From Bog-756 sp963837805 (GTDB taxonomy: Bacteria > Actinomycetota > Acidimicrobiia > Acidimicrobiales > RAAP-2), in NCBI GenBank assembly GCA_963837805.1, contig CAWIOU010000013.1:124001-188000 (forward strand): a DNA stretch of 64,000 nucleotides, written 5' to 3'. The notes under the pieces are model-generated. The model ran no database searches and was not told where the DNA came from. It was given only the letters and a program-made list of their open reading frames with translations. The number at the start of each line of letters is the position of its first letter. Positions within the stretch are counted from its first letter, which is position 1. A program made the position numbers and the translations under genes. Below, piece by piece: positions 45,660-54,532 of this stretch.

Positions 45660-46493
45660 TCACCACCACTTGTGCTCGAGCGCCACTCCGGGGAGCGAGC
45701 CTCCGTCGAGCTCATCGATCTCGGCCATCTCGGCATCCGAGAGCGAGAAGCCGAGGACGCCGACATTTTCGGCGATCCGCTCACGATGGACGGACTTTGG
45801 CAGCACGACGAAGTCGTGCTGGAGGCCCCATCGGATCAGGACCTGCGACGTCGATCGTCCGACGCGGTCCGCAATCGCTTGCACCCTGGGGTTGGCCAGA
45901 TGCCGTCCTGTGCCGAGTGGGCTGTAGGCCTCGATGGCCAGATTGCGGCGCCGGTTTTCCTCGACCAGCTCCTTGCGATAGCTGAAGGGATTGAGGTTGA
46001 TCTGGTTGGCAACGGGTTGCGAGGTGGCGGCGGCAAGGACCTGCTCGAGCTCGTTTACGTCGAAATTCGACACGCCAATGGAGCGTGCATAGCCGAGGCT
46101 CTGCGCCCGCTCCATGCCGGGCCAGGCCCAGGTTGGTCCACCTTGGGGCCAATGCACCAGATAGAGGTCCACGTATTCAAGCCGCAAGCGCTGGAGGCTC
46201 GCCTCGATTTCACGGACCGGATCTTTTGCGCCTGGGTGGAACTTCGTCGTGATGAAGACCTGGTCGCGGTCCAGGCCGCTTTGGCGGAATCCTTCGCCGA
46301 CGCTCTGTTCGTTGCCGTAGCCCTGGGCCGTGTCGATATGGCGATAGCCCAGCTCAAGTGCCCAACGGACGGCGTCCTTGGTCTGGGTGCCCTCGGGGGT
46401 CTGCCACACGCCTAAAGCGAGCGTTGGAATCTCGTATCCGTCAGCGAGCGTGTGCACCGGCACCGACTCTCCGAACCGAGACGCTGTCGTCAT
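45660..46493 (-). CDS. Aldo/keto reductase
   Basis: A 277-residue AKR (TIM barrel, NADPH-dependent aldehyde/ketone reductase). The catalytic tetrad is visible: Asp54 and Tyr59 in YRHIDTAQGYGNE, Lys84 in ITTKFHPG and His114 in YLVHWPQGG. The signature IGVSNFDVNELEQVL and the C-terminal LPKSVHRERIAEN cofactor loop are present. The size fits the bacterial AKR5 group (2,5-diketo-D-gluconate reductase-like). AAACG/GAGGAGC precedes the ATG. It is followed upstream by the thioredoxin-reductase-like gene on the same strand. Confidence 0.93.
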   Translation of the reverse strand: MTTASRFGESVPVHTLADGYEIPTLALGVWQTPEGTQTKDAVRWALELGYRHIDTAQGYGNEQSVGEGFRQSGLDRDQVFITTKFHPGAKDPVREIEASLQRLRLEYVDLYLVHWPQGGPTWAWPGMERAQSLGYARSIGVSNFDVNELEQVLAAATSQPVANQINLNPFSYRKELVEENRRRNLAIEAYSPLGTGRHLANPRVQAIADRVGRSTSQVLIRWGLQHDFVVLPKSVHRERIAENVGVLGFSLSDAEMAEIDELDGGSLPGVALEHKWW

Positions 46494-46518
46494 CGTTTGC
46501 TCCTCTCTCGATCCTTGC

Positions 46519-47772
46519 TCACGAAATGAACGCTAAGTGCTGGTGGACTGCTCTGACCGCGGCGGAACCCTCGCCGACGGCGGAGGCCACTCGCTTCACC
46601 GACTCCGAGCGGAGGTCACCGACGGCGAATAGTCCCGGGTGGCTGGTCTCGAATGGCAGTGGCCCTCGACCGAGCCCAGCCCAGGTCTCTCCGAGGAGGT
46701 CTTCGGTGAGGGCGGCATCGGTCAAAGCGAATCCTCGATCGTCGAGAGCTGCGCAACCCGAGAGCCAACTCGACGCCGGGTCCGCGCCGATGAAGGAGAA
46801 CAACGCCTTGCATTCGAGCTCGCACTCGCCTTGTGCACCTCTCAGCTGAACGACCTCAAGGGACTCGTCACCGTCGAGGGCAACAACCACGGTGTTGTTC
46901 CGAACCGTGATCGCGGGATCTGCTTCGATTCGGTCGACCAGGTACTGCGACATGCTCTTGGTCAAATCGTCGCTGCGGATCACGACCGAGACCGGGCAGC
47001 TGTTCTGAGCGAGGTAGATAGCGGCTTGCCCCGCGGAGTTCCCTCCTCCGACGATCACCACCGGGGCGCCTCGGCACTGGCGCGCCTCCATGTCGGTAGC
47101 GGCGTAGTAGACGCCCCGTCCCTCGAAGTCCTCGAGGCGAGTGGCGTCGAGGCGTCGGTACGACGCACCTGTCGCCGCGACGACGGCTCTACCCGCCACC
47201 TCGGAACCGTCGCTCAGCTCGACGACCAGGTAGCCGCCGTTCTCTCGCAGCGACATCGCCGTGCACGGTGCCGTCAGGCGGGCTCCGAACTTCTGGGCCT
47301 GGATGACTGCACGCTGGGTCAGCTCTGCGCCCGAGATCCCCATCGGGAATCCGAGGTAGTTCTCGATCCGCGAGCTGGTGCCGGCCTGTCCTCCGGGAGC
47401 CGTGCTGTCGACGCCGAGTGTCTGGAGGCCCTCGGACGCGCCGTAGACGGCCGCCGCCAGCCCCGCCGGACCACCTCCGATCACGAGCAGGTCGAAGCAC
47501 CGCTGAGGCAGGTTCTCGAGGGTGAGACCCAAGAAGCTCGAGAGTTCGCCGGGAGTCGGGTTGCGCAGGACGGATCCGGTCGCGATGACCACCGGCAAAT
47601 CGCCGGCTCCGATGCCCGTCTCGCGCAAGAGGCCTTGGACCTGGGGATCGGAATCCGCGTCGAGCCACTCGTGGGGAACGCGGATGCGCGAGAGGAACTC
47701 TCGGACTCGGAGGGACTCGGGCGAGAATCTGGATCCGACCACTCGGATCGTCGGAGCCGCATTCTCGAGCAA
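46519..47772 (-). CDS. Thioredoxin-reductase-like flavoprotein (C-terminal part of a cNMP-TrxR fusion)
   Basis: About 417 residues. A glutaredoxin-like segment (IRVVGSRFSPESLRVREFLS) is followed by an FAD domain (LLVIGGGPAGLAAAVYGAS, GGQAGTSSRIENYLGFP) and an NADPH domain (VVIVGGGNSAGQAAIYLA), ending VGDLRSESVKRVASAVGEG. The C-x-x-C redox pair of true thioredoxin reductases is absent from the NADPH domain. Reading back across two small indels (near 47784 and 47843) joins it to the cyclic-nucleotide-binding domain ending at 47833. The intact gene would be about 548 residues, a known actinobacterial architecture. Confidence 0.85.
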   Translation of the reverse strand: MLENAAPTIRVVGSRFSPESLRVREFLSRIRVPHEWLDADSDPQVQGLLRETGIGAGDLPVVIATGSVLRNPTPGELSSFLGLTLENLPQRCFDLLVIGGGPAGLAAAVYGASEGLQTLGVDSTAPGGQAGTSSRIENYLGFPMGISGAELTQRAVIQAQKFGARLTAPCTAMSLRENGGYLVVELSDGSEVAGRAVVAATGASYRRLDATRLEDFEGRGVYYAATDMEARQCRGAPVVIVGGGNSAGQAAIYLAQNSCPVSVVIRSDDLTKSMSQYLVDRIEADPAITVRNNTVVVALDGDESLEVVQLRGAQGECELECKALFSFIGADPASSWLSGCAALDDRGFALTDAALTEDLLGETWAGLGRGPLPFETSHPGLFAVGDLRSESVKRVASAVGEGSAAVRAVHQHLAFIS

Positions 47773-47832
47773 GAGGGTCCGCCAGCGCGATGAACGCAGC
47801 CAGAATGGTGTCGCCTAAGCGAGCGTGGTTGG

Positions 47833-48165
47833 TCATGATATGGCGGAGGCGTCGCGTGGTACGGCGATCACCTCGCCCGCCTTGGTGACCCGTGCAGAGA
47901 CGAAGACCCGTAGGCCGGTGAGCATGTTGAGCTCACCGAGGAATCGGCCAGCGCCGTGGTGTCCCACGATACGATCGGCGCCGTCTACTCTCACGATGAT
48001 GTCGACCTCGGCGGAGATGACGACGAAGAAGTCGTAGCTGACGTCCCCCTCACGGTAGAGGTATTCCCCCTGGTGGACGTGGGGAGAAGTGCCTAACTCT
48101 CGAAAGAGGACGATGTCCGCCTCTCCGAGCTCCGCCGATGCTGGGCTCTCGCTGACGTCACTCAT
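47833..48165 (-). CDS. Cyclic-nucleotide-binding domain (N-terminal part of the cNMP-TrxR gene)
   Basis: 110 residues from ATG 48165. VHQGEYLYREGDVSYDFFVVISAEVDIIV is the start of the beta roll (landmarks only), and GRFLGELNMLTG corresponds to the phosphate-binding cassette FGE/LGExxxL region. It stops at a TGA (47833) caused by a missing base in a CC(C) run. Adding it gives DALRHIMTNHARLGDTILAAF, the usual helix leading into the reductase. Its ATG overlaps the stop of the MFS gene (ATGA). Treat as one gene with the reductase, not as a stand-alone sensor. Confidence 0.75.
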   Translation of the reverse strand: MSDVSESPASAELGEADIVLFRELGTSPHVHQGEYLYREGDVSYDFFVVISAEVDIIVRVDGADRIVGHHGAGRFLGELNMLTGLRVFVSARVTKAGEVIAVPRDASAIS

Positions 48166-49454
48166 GAAGCGGCTCCACCGGCGGGCGCAGCGCCCTTCGG
48201 CGTTGCTAGGTTCGCTCGGACTAAGACGGGCGCGGCCGCCACGATCCCGACCGCCGTTGCGATCCCGAAGATCAGGAGCGTGACCCGCGGGCTCACGTGT
48301 TCGAGCACCAAGGCCACGCCGATCACTGGGATGGACACACCGCCGTAGCCGGCGGTGTAGACGGTCGCTACTGCGCCCGCTCGATCGTCTGCGTTCGAGA
48401 TGGAGATGACCGTCGCCAGACTGGCTCGAAACACGGCGCCGACGCCGATGCCTGCGATCACCCCGCTGACCAGGAACAAGGTGAGGCTGGGCGGAGATGT
48501 CCAGGCCGATATGACCAACAGGGTCAACCCAGCGAGAATGGGGCCAATCCCCAACCGGAAGAGCCGGTGTGGTGGCCATGCCGAGGTCAAGAACTGGGTC
48601 ACGGCGCCGGCGCCGAAGGTGAGGAACACGGTCAAGCCGATCAGCTCCGGCGACGAATCGTGAACCAGCTCAGCCAAGAAGGTGCCGGTCAAGGCCACGA
48701 AGAGCCCGCTCACCGCGAACCCCGTGAATGCGCCCGTGATGGAGGCAACGAAAGCGCCGCGCCCTGAAGCAGGAATCTTCAGGCGCTGAGGGGCATAGCG
48801 CGGCAGAGGACGCCGGGCGGGGTGGCCTTCGGGGGTGAAATACACGCCGGCTGTCGAGGCCACGATGGCCCAGAAGAAGACGATGTAGGGCAGCGTCAAG
48901 GCTTGCGAGGCGAAATGGGCGAGCAGCCCAGCGATGAGTGGGCCGAGGGCGAGTCCGCCTAAGTTGGCGATGACGGCCACGGTGCTGGCGCGGCGTGAAC
49001 CAGCGGAATTGGGCTCCGCGTCGAGGTCGGTCAGATAGGCCGTCGCAGTAGCCACTGTCACCCCGATGGCCACACCTGTGAGCACACGTCCGACGAGCAG
49101 GCCCGGCAATGACTTCCAGAACACGAAGATGGCCGATGCAGCTGCCCCGACTACGAGCGCGGGCACCAGGACGACCCGCCTGCCGTACCAGTCGGAGATG
49201 TGCCCCGCCAGCAGGAGACTCACGACGATGCCCACGGCGTAGACCGCATAGACGATCGTGATCGTGAGCGAAGAGAGATGATCACGATCGGCGTAGAGAC
49301 CGTAGAGGGAACTCGGCGCCGTCGAGAAGGCCGATACACACAGAACCGAGGTGGCAACGACCCAGAAGCCGACTGGGCGCGACAGGCGCGGAGGCGGATC
49401 TGTCGCAGCGACGTCCAATCCGTTCAGCGACTCCGCTGCGTCCGACCGTGCCAC
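48162..49454 (-). CDS. MFS transporter
   Basis: A 12-helix major facilitator of about 430 residues. The first helix is VGFWVVATSVLCVSAFSTAP. The loop 2-3 motif A is GHISDWYGRRVVL, and the helix 4-5 region is VGRVLTGVAIGVTVATATAYL. No drug-specific motif C is obvious. GTG 49454 is the best start (VARSDAAESLNGLDVA); the open frame extends to 49634 but is not family-like there. It is translationally coupled to the downstream cNMP-TrxR gene, suggesting export or uptake tied to redox control. Confidence 0.88.
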   Translation of the reverse strand: MARSDAAESLNGLDVAATDPPPRLSRPVGFWVVATSVLCVSAFSTAPSSLYGLYADRDHLSSLTITIVYAVYAVGIVVSLLLAGHISDWYGRRVVLVPALVVGAAASAIFVFWKSLPGLLVGRVLTGVAIGVTVATATAYLTDLDAEPNSAGSRRASTVAVIANLGGLALGPLIAGLLAHFASQALTLPYIVFFWAIVASTAGVYFTPEGHPARRPLPRYAPQRLKIPASGRGAFVASITGAFTGFAVSGLFVALTGTFLAELVHDSSPELIGLTVFLTFGAGAVTQFLTSAWPPHRLFRLGIGPILAGLTLLVISAWTSPPSLTLFLVSGVIAGIGVGAVFRASLATVISISNADDRAGAVATVYTAGYGGVSIPVIGVALVLEHVSPRVTLLIFGIATAVGIVAAAPVLVRANLATPKGAAPAGGAAS

Positions 49455-49727
49455 CAAGTAAGAATCTGCGTTTCCGCGCGTCTCGTCATCGCATGACCGA
49501 GTGATCCGAAGGCGCCAGGGCCCACTACCGGCGGCAGGAGAAATGAATCGCACGTTCGAGCGATGTGGCCTTGGGTCCGCGCACGCCACAGTGGTTGCCA
49601 TGGCCCGCACCAGGCGCGAGGCGGACGGCTTCACGGTCTGCTACGCCGAGAGCATCGCCCGTGACACGAAATGTTTCTGGACGGAGCAGGGCCCCAGAGC
49701 GTCAACCAGGCCTCGATTGCCGACACC

Positions 49728-50369
49728 ATGACACACGTAATCGTGCTTCCTGGTGGCGGATACTCGGAGCATGCGGCCCACGAGGGCGAGCCGGTGGTCA
49801 AGTGGCTCAAGGGTCTCGGCCTCGAAGCCAGTGTGTTCCGCTACCCCCTACGCGTGCGACACCCTGTACCGCTGCACGCCCTCCAGGCGGAGATTCGGAG
49901 GCTGCGACAAGATGGTGTCACCCGGGTGGGACTGATCGGGTTCTCGGCCGGGGGCCACCTTGCCGGTATGGCGGCGCTCGCGTCAGACGCTGGTGCGTAT
50001 GAGCGCGTTGACTTCGCCGTGCTGGGCTATGCGATCACCTCTATGGAGACGGAGACCTACAGGCCGGCACGCCTGATCCTCCTAGGAGAGGACGCCAGCC
50101 CCGAACTCCGCCACGCCACGTCCCTGGACGCCATGGTGACCCCGGCGTCGCCACCCTTCTTCATCTGGCATACCGCCGAGGACGCGTACGTCCCCCCGGA
50201 ACACACCTACCGGCTCGCACGGGTTCTCTCTGCCGACCACATCCCCCATACCGTCCACGTCTTCGCTCACGGCCCTCACAGTCTGGGCCTCGCCCAAGGC
50301 AGCGGGGAGCCCGAGACGTGGACCGCTTTCGCGGCATCGTGGATCGCCGAGCAGAGCAACCAGCGGTGA
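49728..50369 (+). CDS. Alpha/beta hydrolase, BD-FAE/acetylesterase-like
   Basis: A 213-residue small alpha/beta hydrolase. HVIVLPGGGYSEHAAHEGE supplies the GGGY oxyanion loop, LIGFSAGGHLAGMAAL the Ser nucleophile, HTAEDAYVPPEHT the Asp and FAHGPHSLGLA the His. This set is typical of the carboxylesterase/acetylxylan-esterase/kynurenine-formamidase-like group. ATG 49728 starts directly before the first strand. It lies between the divergent MFS gene and the convergent LuxR regulator. Confidence 0.88.
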   Translation: MTHVIVLPGGGYSEHAAHEGEPVVKWLKGLGLEASVFRYPLRVRHPVPLHALQAEIRRLRQDGVTRVGLIGFSAGGHLAGMAALASDAGAYERVDFAVLGYAITSMETETYRPARLILLGEDASPELRHATSLDAMVTPASPPFFIWHTAEDAYVPPEHTYRLARVLSADHIPHTVHVFAHGPHSLGLAQGSGEPETWTAFAASWIAEQSNQR

Positions 50370-50385
50370 GTGGAGGGGGTTGGTC

Positions 50386-53184
50386 CTAGGAATTCTGTTC
50401 CCGGACAAACCGCGTCAGCTGGACCCGGGAGTTGATCCCTAGCTTTTCGAAGACGTGTCGCATGTGCGTGTTCACAGTGTGCGGCGAGATGAACGAGGAC
50501 TCGGCGATCTGCCGATTCGTCCGGCCCTCGGCGGCCAAGATCGCGACGTTGATTTCGGGGTCGGTCAGCGACGCCCATCCCGTCTTGGGCCGGTCGCTGG
50601 CAACATAACGGCGACGCACCCCGAGACGACGAAGCCTGCCTCGCAAGCGGGCCGAGTCCCACTCGGCCCCAGTACGAGTGGCGACAGATAACGCCTCGTC
50701 GAAGGACCCGATGGCCGATGCGGTGTCTCCGCCTGCGGCGCGCACGCGGCCCAGGTCCTCGAGTGCGGACGCGTAGGCGAGGGGCCGCGGTCCGTCTCGG
50801 TAAAGCTCGGCTGCCTTCTCGAGGTCTGGGACTGACTCGAACCAGATTCCCCGGACGTGTGCTGCGGCCGCCGCGCAGGACGCCACGGTCGGGTTCAAGA
50901 TGGCCCGACGCTCGGCCAGGTCGATGGCGTGCTCGGCAAGCTCTTCATCGGCAGCGGCAGCGGCAATACGGACCCGCTCAGCGTCGTCGGTGACTTCGTG
51001 TGGGAAGAGAGGGAACATCGAGAGGCGCTCATCGAAGCCCTTACTGCAGAGCCACTCGTGGGCTGCCATGGCGTCACCTTGAGCAAGGGCCAACTGAGCC
51101 AAATACCACATCGCATGGTTCGAGACGCAAGGGGCACCTGCGTTGAGCATGATCTTGGCGATCTCGGCGATCTCGAGCGCGTCTCGTTCGTCCGCAGTGT
51201 GGATCTTGAGCTTCCCGAGTGCCACCACTGCCGGGGCGTGGATTGGGCCGGCCACGCGATGCGCGTCCGCCACGCTGAAGCGCCCCTCGAGCGCAGTCGC
51301 GGCCTCGGCGAGATTCCCGACCTGGAGAAGCTGACGACCTTTGGTTGTCTCGAACATACGAAGCGCCCAGTTCTGCCGATCCCTCTGCGCTCCGAGGGCT
51401 CCCCGCGCGATTGCCTCGAGGGCCTCGTCGGAGCGATCGAGTGCCTCGAGGACCCACGAGTGGAACATCAGAACCAAACGGCCTCGAGCGTCCTGACGTC
51501 CAGCGTGGTCTCGCCGTTCCGCCTTGAGGACGGAGCTGAGAGCTCCGTCGAAGTCGAGCAGCTGGTAGTGGATCCCTGACTCTGGCAGCTCGAAGGCCAT
51601 CCAACAGGCTTCGTCAGAACTGGCGTAAGCGGTCTCGCGTGACTTCGGCTGGATGGCCAGGGCCTCCTCAGTCCGCCCTGCCACGGTAAGGCTGTGGAGC
51701 AGTGAGGCCCATAGCCACGCGGTGAGGTCTGCGTCCAAGCCAGGGAGGGCGAGACCGGCTCGAGCCGTCTCAGCTCGGACCTCGGGGGAAATGTCGAACA
51801 TGGTCGCGACGCTCAGCCGAACCCGTGCCTCTTCGATCGCGGGCAGAGTTCTGCGGAGCTCTGCGTCGGCAAATCGCTCACCCTCCTCTGCGAGCCCCGC
51901 AGCGAAGAGCGACAGGACGCGCTGGACGACGAGAGCACCTCGAAGCGGATGACGTTCTGGCGCGAGTTCGAGCCCACGCTGAGCGAGCGAGGCCGCACCA
52001 GCCGGATCGGACAAAGCGAGCTGTCGGGAGGCCTTGAGCACCGTTTCGATCGCCACGTCGTCTCCGGGCTCGGCGCTCTTCGCAAGCTGAAGCGCCACCT
52101 CCGTCGGAAGCGCACCACGGGCGATCAGAACGTCCGCGGCCTGGCGATCAAGACCCCGCCGGACCGGATTGGGCATTCCCGCCCGGACGGCCTCTCTGAT
52201 CAGGTCGTGACGAAAGGTCAGGCGGTCCCCGTCGTCGACGAAAAGATCCGCTTCGAGAAGCTCGGTGACCGGGTCGACGAGCTCGCCAACGGACAGCGAG
52301 GTCATTGCGGCGAGGTCGTGGAGCGAGAAGCGGCGACCAAGACTCGATGCGAAGGTCGCGACCCGCGCCGAGACCGCTGAGAGACGAGCGAGGCGCCCCC
52401 GGATCCCTTCGCTAAGGCGTCCTGGTTGCTCGTCCGCGACAAGGATGGCACGGCCGGCGTCGTACTTGAGGACCGAGTCGTCTTGGAGTCCACGCAAGAA
52501 CTCCACCAACAAGAATGGATTTCCTTTCATACGTTCGGTCTTTTTCAGGAGGTCTTCGTCTGGTTGGGCGCCGAGAACGTCAGCGACGACGAGCGCTACG
52601 GCATCGCGATTGAGTGGGCCGAGCTTGATGTGGTCAGCGCCACGGTCGATCAGCTCGGACTTCGCCTCCTGCACGGGCGCGACGCCTTGATTTGGACGAA
52701 AGGCGAGGATCCATGCCACCGGAAGTGAGGCGAGTCGTGGTCCGAGCTGGCGTATGGCCACAGCGCAGGTGGCGCCTGCCCAGTGGAGATCGTCCAGGCA
52801 AATCAAAATGGGTGACTCCAGGGCTGCCTCTTCGATCACCGACTCCAGATCTTGGATCAGCCAGAACAGGAACTCGGGTGACGCATGGGAATCACCCAAG
52901 GCACGCCGATTAGCCAGCGGCGTCGGCCCCTCGAAGAGGGCGTCGAAGAGAGCTTCGAGTTCGGTAGGACCCGCCCTGTACGGCTCGAGCACGCCACGAC
53001 CGACGCGAAAACCCAGATCGCTTGCCAGCTGCATTGAAGCGTCGACGAGCTTGGTCTTCCCCGCCCCAGCGCTGCCTTCGATCACGATGGATCCTCCGGT
53101 CCCAGCGCTCACCTCCTGGAGCCGGTGTTCGATGACGGCCAGCTCTTCCTGACGACCCCGAAGAGGCAGGGACTCCTGGGTCAT
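50386..53184 (-). CDS. LAL-type LuxR regulator (large ATP-binding)
   Basis: A 932-residue LAL (MalT-like) regulator. Walker A is GSAGAGKT (residues 37-44) and Walker B is ILICLDDLHWAGA. A long helical, TPR-like middle follows. The C-terminal LuxR helix-turn-helix is LTDPEINVAILAAEGRTNRQIAESSFISPHTVNTHMRHVF (read as landmarks). LAL proteins activate target operons upon binding ATP and a ligand. Its ATG overlaps the TetR stop, so both regulators are expressed together, divergently from the tautomerase/enoyl-CoA hydratase genes. Confidence 0.93.
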   Translation of the reverse strand: MTQESLPLRGRQEELAVIEHRLQEVSAGTGGSIVIEGSAGAGKTKLVDASMQLASDLGFRVGRGVLEPYRAGPTELEALFDALFEGPTPLANRRALGDSHASPEFLFWLIQDLESVIEEAALESPILICLDDLHWAGATCAVAIRQLGPRLASLPVAWILAFRPNQGVAPVQEAKSELIDRGADHIKLGPLNRDAVALVVADVLGAQPDEDLLKKTERMKGNPFLLVEFLRGLQDDSVLKYDAGRAILVADEQPGRLSEGIRGRLARLSAVSARVATFASSLGRRFSLHDLAAMTSLSVGELVDPVTELLEADLFVDDGDRLTFRHDLIREAVRAGMPNPVRRGLDRQAADVLIARGALPTEVALQLAKSAEPGDDVAIETVLKASRQLALSDPAGAASLAQRGLELAPERHPLRGALVVQRVLSLFAAGLAEEGERFADAELRRTLPAIEEARVRLSVATMFDISPEVRAETARAGLALPGLDADLTAWLWASLLHSLTVAGRTEEALAIQPKSRETAYASSDEACWMAFELPESGIHYQLLDFDGALSSVLKAERRDHAGRQDARGRLVLMFHSWVLEALDRSDEALEAIARGALGAQRDRQNWALRMFETTKGRQLLQVGNLAEAATALEGRFSVADAHRVAGPIHAPAVVALGKLKIHTADERDALEIAEIAKIMLNAGAPCVSNHAMWYLAQLALAQGDAMAAHEWLCSKGFDERLSMFPLFPHEVTDDAERVRIAAAAADEELAEHAIDLAERRAILNPTVASCAAAAAHVRGIWFESVPDLEKAAELYRDGPRPLAYASALEDLGRVRAAGGDTASAIGSFDEALSVATRTGAEWDSARLRGRLRRLGVRRRYVASDRPKTGWASLTDPEINVAILAAEGRTNRQIAESSFISPHTVNTHMRHVFEKLGINSRVQLTRFVREQNS

Positions 53185-53741
53185 TTGGCGTCCCGAACCA
53201 GGCCCGACAGTGTGCTCGCCACATCGTCGAAGGGGTCCCTGCTCCTCTGAGCTCGAGACAGGACGATCGCCCCCTCGGTGGCAGCAATGGTCACCGTAGC
53301 CACCCGATGCGCCGCGTCCTCTCGCAGCCCGCCGGCGACGAAGAGCTCCGTCAGCAGGTCAGTCCACGCTTTGAAGATGGAGCCCACGTGGTCGTGGATG
53401 TCGGTTTCTGGGCCGGTGACGGTGACAGCGAGAACGGCGCATCCGGCATTGAGATGGGAGTTGTCGAGCAATCCGCGCCAGAGCTCGAGGAAGTGGTCGA
53501 GCACTTCGGGAGCGCTCTGGCCTCGGAACGCCTCCATCGCAGCAAGGCTTCGCTCGCTGGCGCGATCCAGGGCAGCGTGCATGAGTTCGGACTTCCCTCC
53601 CGGGAAGTGGTGGTACACCGAGCCCCGCGGCGCGTCAGCTGCTGCCAGAACCTCGCTAAAAGAAGTGCCCTCGACGCCCTGGGTGGCCAAGAGCCTCACC
53701 GCCCCATCGACCATGTTGGAGCGGACGTTCTCGCGTGGGTT
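53181..53741 (-). CDS. TetR-family transcriptional regulator
   Basis: A 186-residue TetR protein. The N-terminal HTH reads MVDGAVRLLATQGVEGTSFSEVLAAADAPRGSVYHHFPGGKSEL (shown as landmarks), followed by a helical ligand domain with LNAGCAVLAVTVTG. That pattern is usual for the LmrA/YxaF-like group. The GTG at 53741 follows GGAGAACGA. It is cotranscribed with the LAL regulator by a 4-base overlap and divergent from the tautomerase gene. Two dyads in the intergenic region are its likely operators. Confidence 0.9.
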   Translation of the reverse strand, partial: NPRENVRSNMVDGAVRLLATQGVEGTSFSEVLAAADAPRGSVYHHFPGGKSELMHAALDRASERSLAAMEAFRGQSAPEVLDHFLELWRGLLDNSHLNAGCAVLAVTVTGPETDIHDHVGSIFKAWTDLLTELFVAGGLREDAAHRVATVTIAATEGAIVLSRAQRSRDPFDDVASTLSGLVRDAK

Positions 53742-53793
53742 CACTCGTTCTCCTCGGACATCGCAGGGCTGTCGCACCCGGCCTCAACCCGAG

Positions 53794-53845
53794 ACTATGC
53801 ACACCGGCATAGTAGTGGCTAGTCTATGCAGGTCGTCATACATAG
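53794..53845. promoter_or_regulatory. TetR operator pair upstream of the tautomerase gene
   Basis: ACTATGC-ACACCG-GCATAGT (53794-53813) is a perfect 7-6-7 palindrome. CTATG (53824-53828) and CATAG (53841-53845) make a second related dyad that ends at the ribosome-binding site AGAAGGAGA. Both share the half-site CTATG/CATAG, fitting a TetR dimer controlling both directions. Confidence 0.65.
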
Positions 53846-53860
53846 AAGGAGAACGACCTC

Positions 53861-54305
53861 ATGCCCATGATCGATGTGTACGCATCCGGTGGCACCTTCA
53901 CCGATCCTCACTCGCTGGCCGCTGACCTGGCCGGAACCCTGATGAAGATCGAGCAGGTACCCGACATCCCGATGTTCCGCCAGAACACAGCAGCGTTCAT
54001 CCATGACCTCCCCTCCGGAGCGCTCTCCAATGTCGACGGCGAATCCAACTACATCCGTGTCCAAGTGCTGACCAACGCCGGCGCGCTCGACCGGGACAAG
54101 CAGCTCGCCGTCGTCGAACAGTTCACCGATCTTGTTGTCCAGGCTGCAGGCGATCCGGACTACGCGAAGCGCGTGTGGGTGCTTCTCACCGAAGCAGTCG
54201 ACGGTGGGTGGGGGCTCTGGGGCCACGCCAACACCAACGCGGAGCTGGTCGATGCCGCCCGCGGCTCAGATCGCGGAGATGTCGGCGCAGAAGTCCTCCG
54301 GCTGA
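53861..54305 (+). CDS. Tautomerase-superfamily protein (reading frame broken near its end)
   Basis: About 148 residues. PMIDVYASGGTFTDPHSLAADLAG starts with Pro-1 after Met, the catalytic residue of the 4-oxalocrotonate tautomerase superfamily. FIHDLPSGALSNVDGESNYIRVQV and WVLLTEAVDGGWGLWGHANTN follow. With one base removed at 54263-54264 the protein ends VDAARAQIAEMSAQKSSG and TGA at 54303-54305. As given, the frame runs on into the downstream hydratase. AGAAGGAGAACGACCTC precedes the ATG. Regulated by the divergent TetR/LAL pair through the operators at 53.8 kb. Confidence 0.8.
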
Positions 54306-54532
54306 CGAAGGGCCAAACTCCGTCTGATCCCTGCGAATCGCTCGATCGTGCGATGTATCGCCGACATGGACGGATAACGCCCGAAGCAACGCGTCGAGCG
54401 CCGGGAAGTTCAGCGATCCGTGCGCTCGGCGGTGTCGACCAAGAGCACATATGCAGCTTTCGATCTGAGCTGCAACCCATCCGAGCGCTTCCCAAGTTCG
54501 ATCTGGAAGATCCCAACCGAAAGTGGTTTCCA

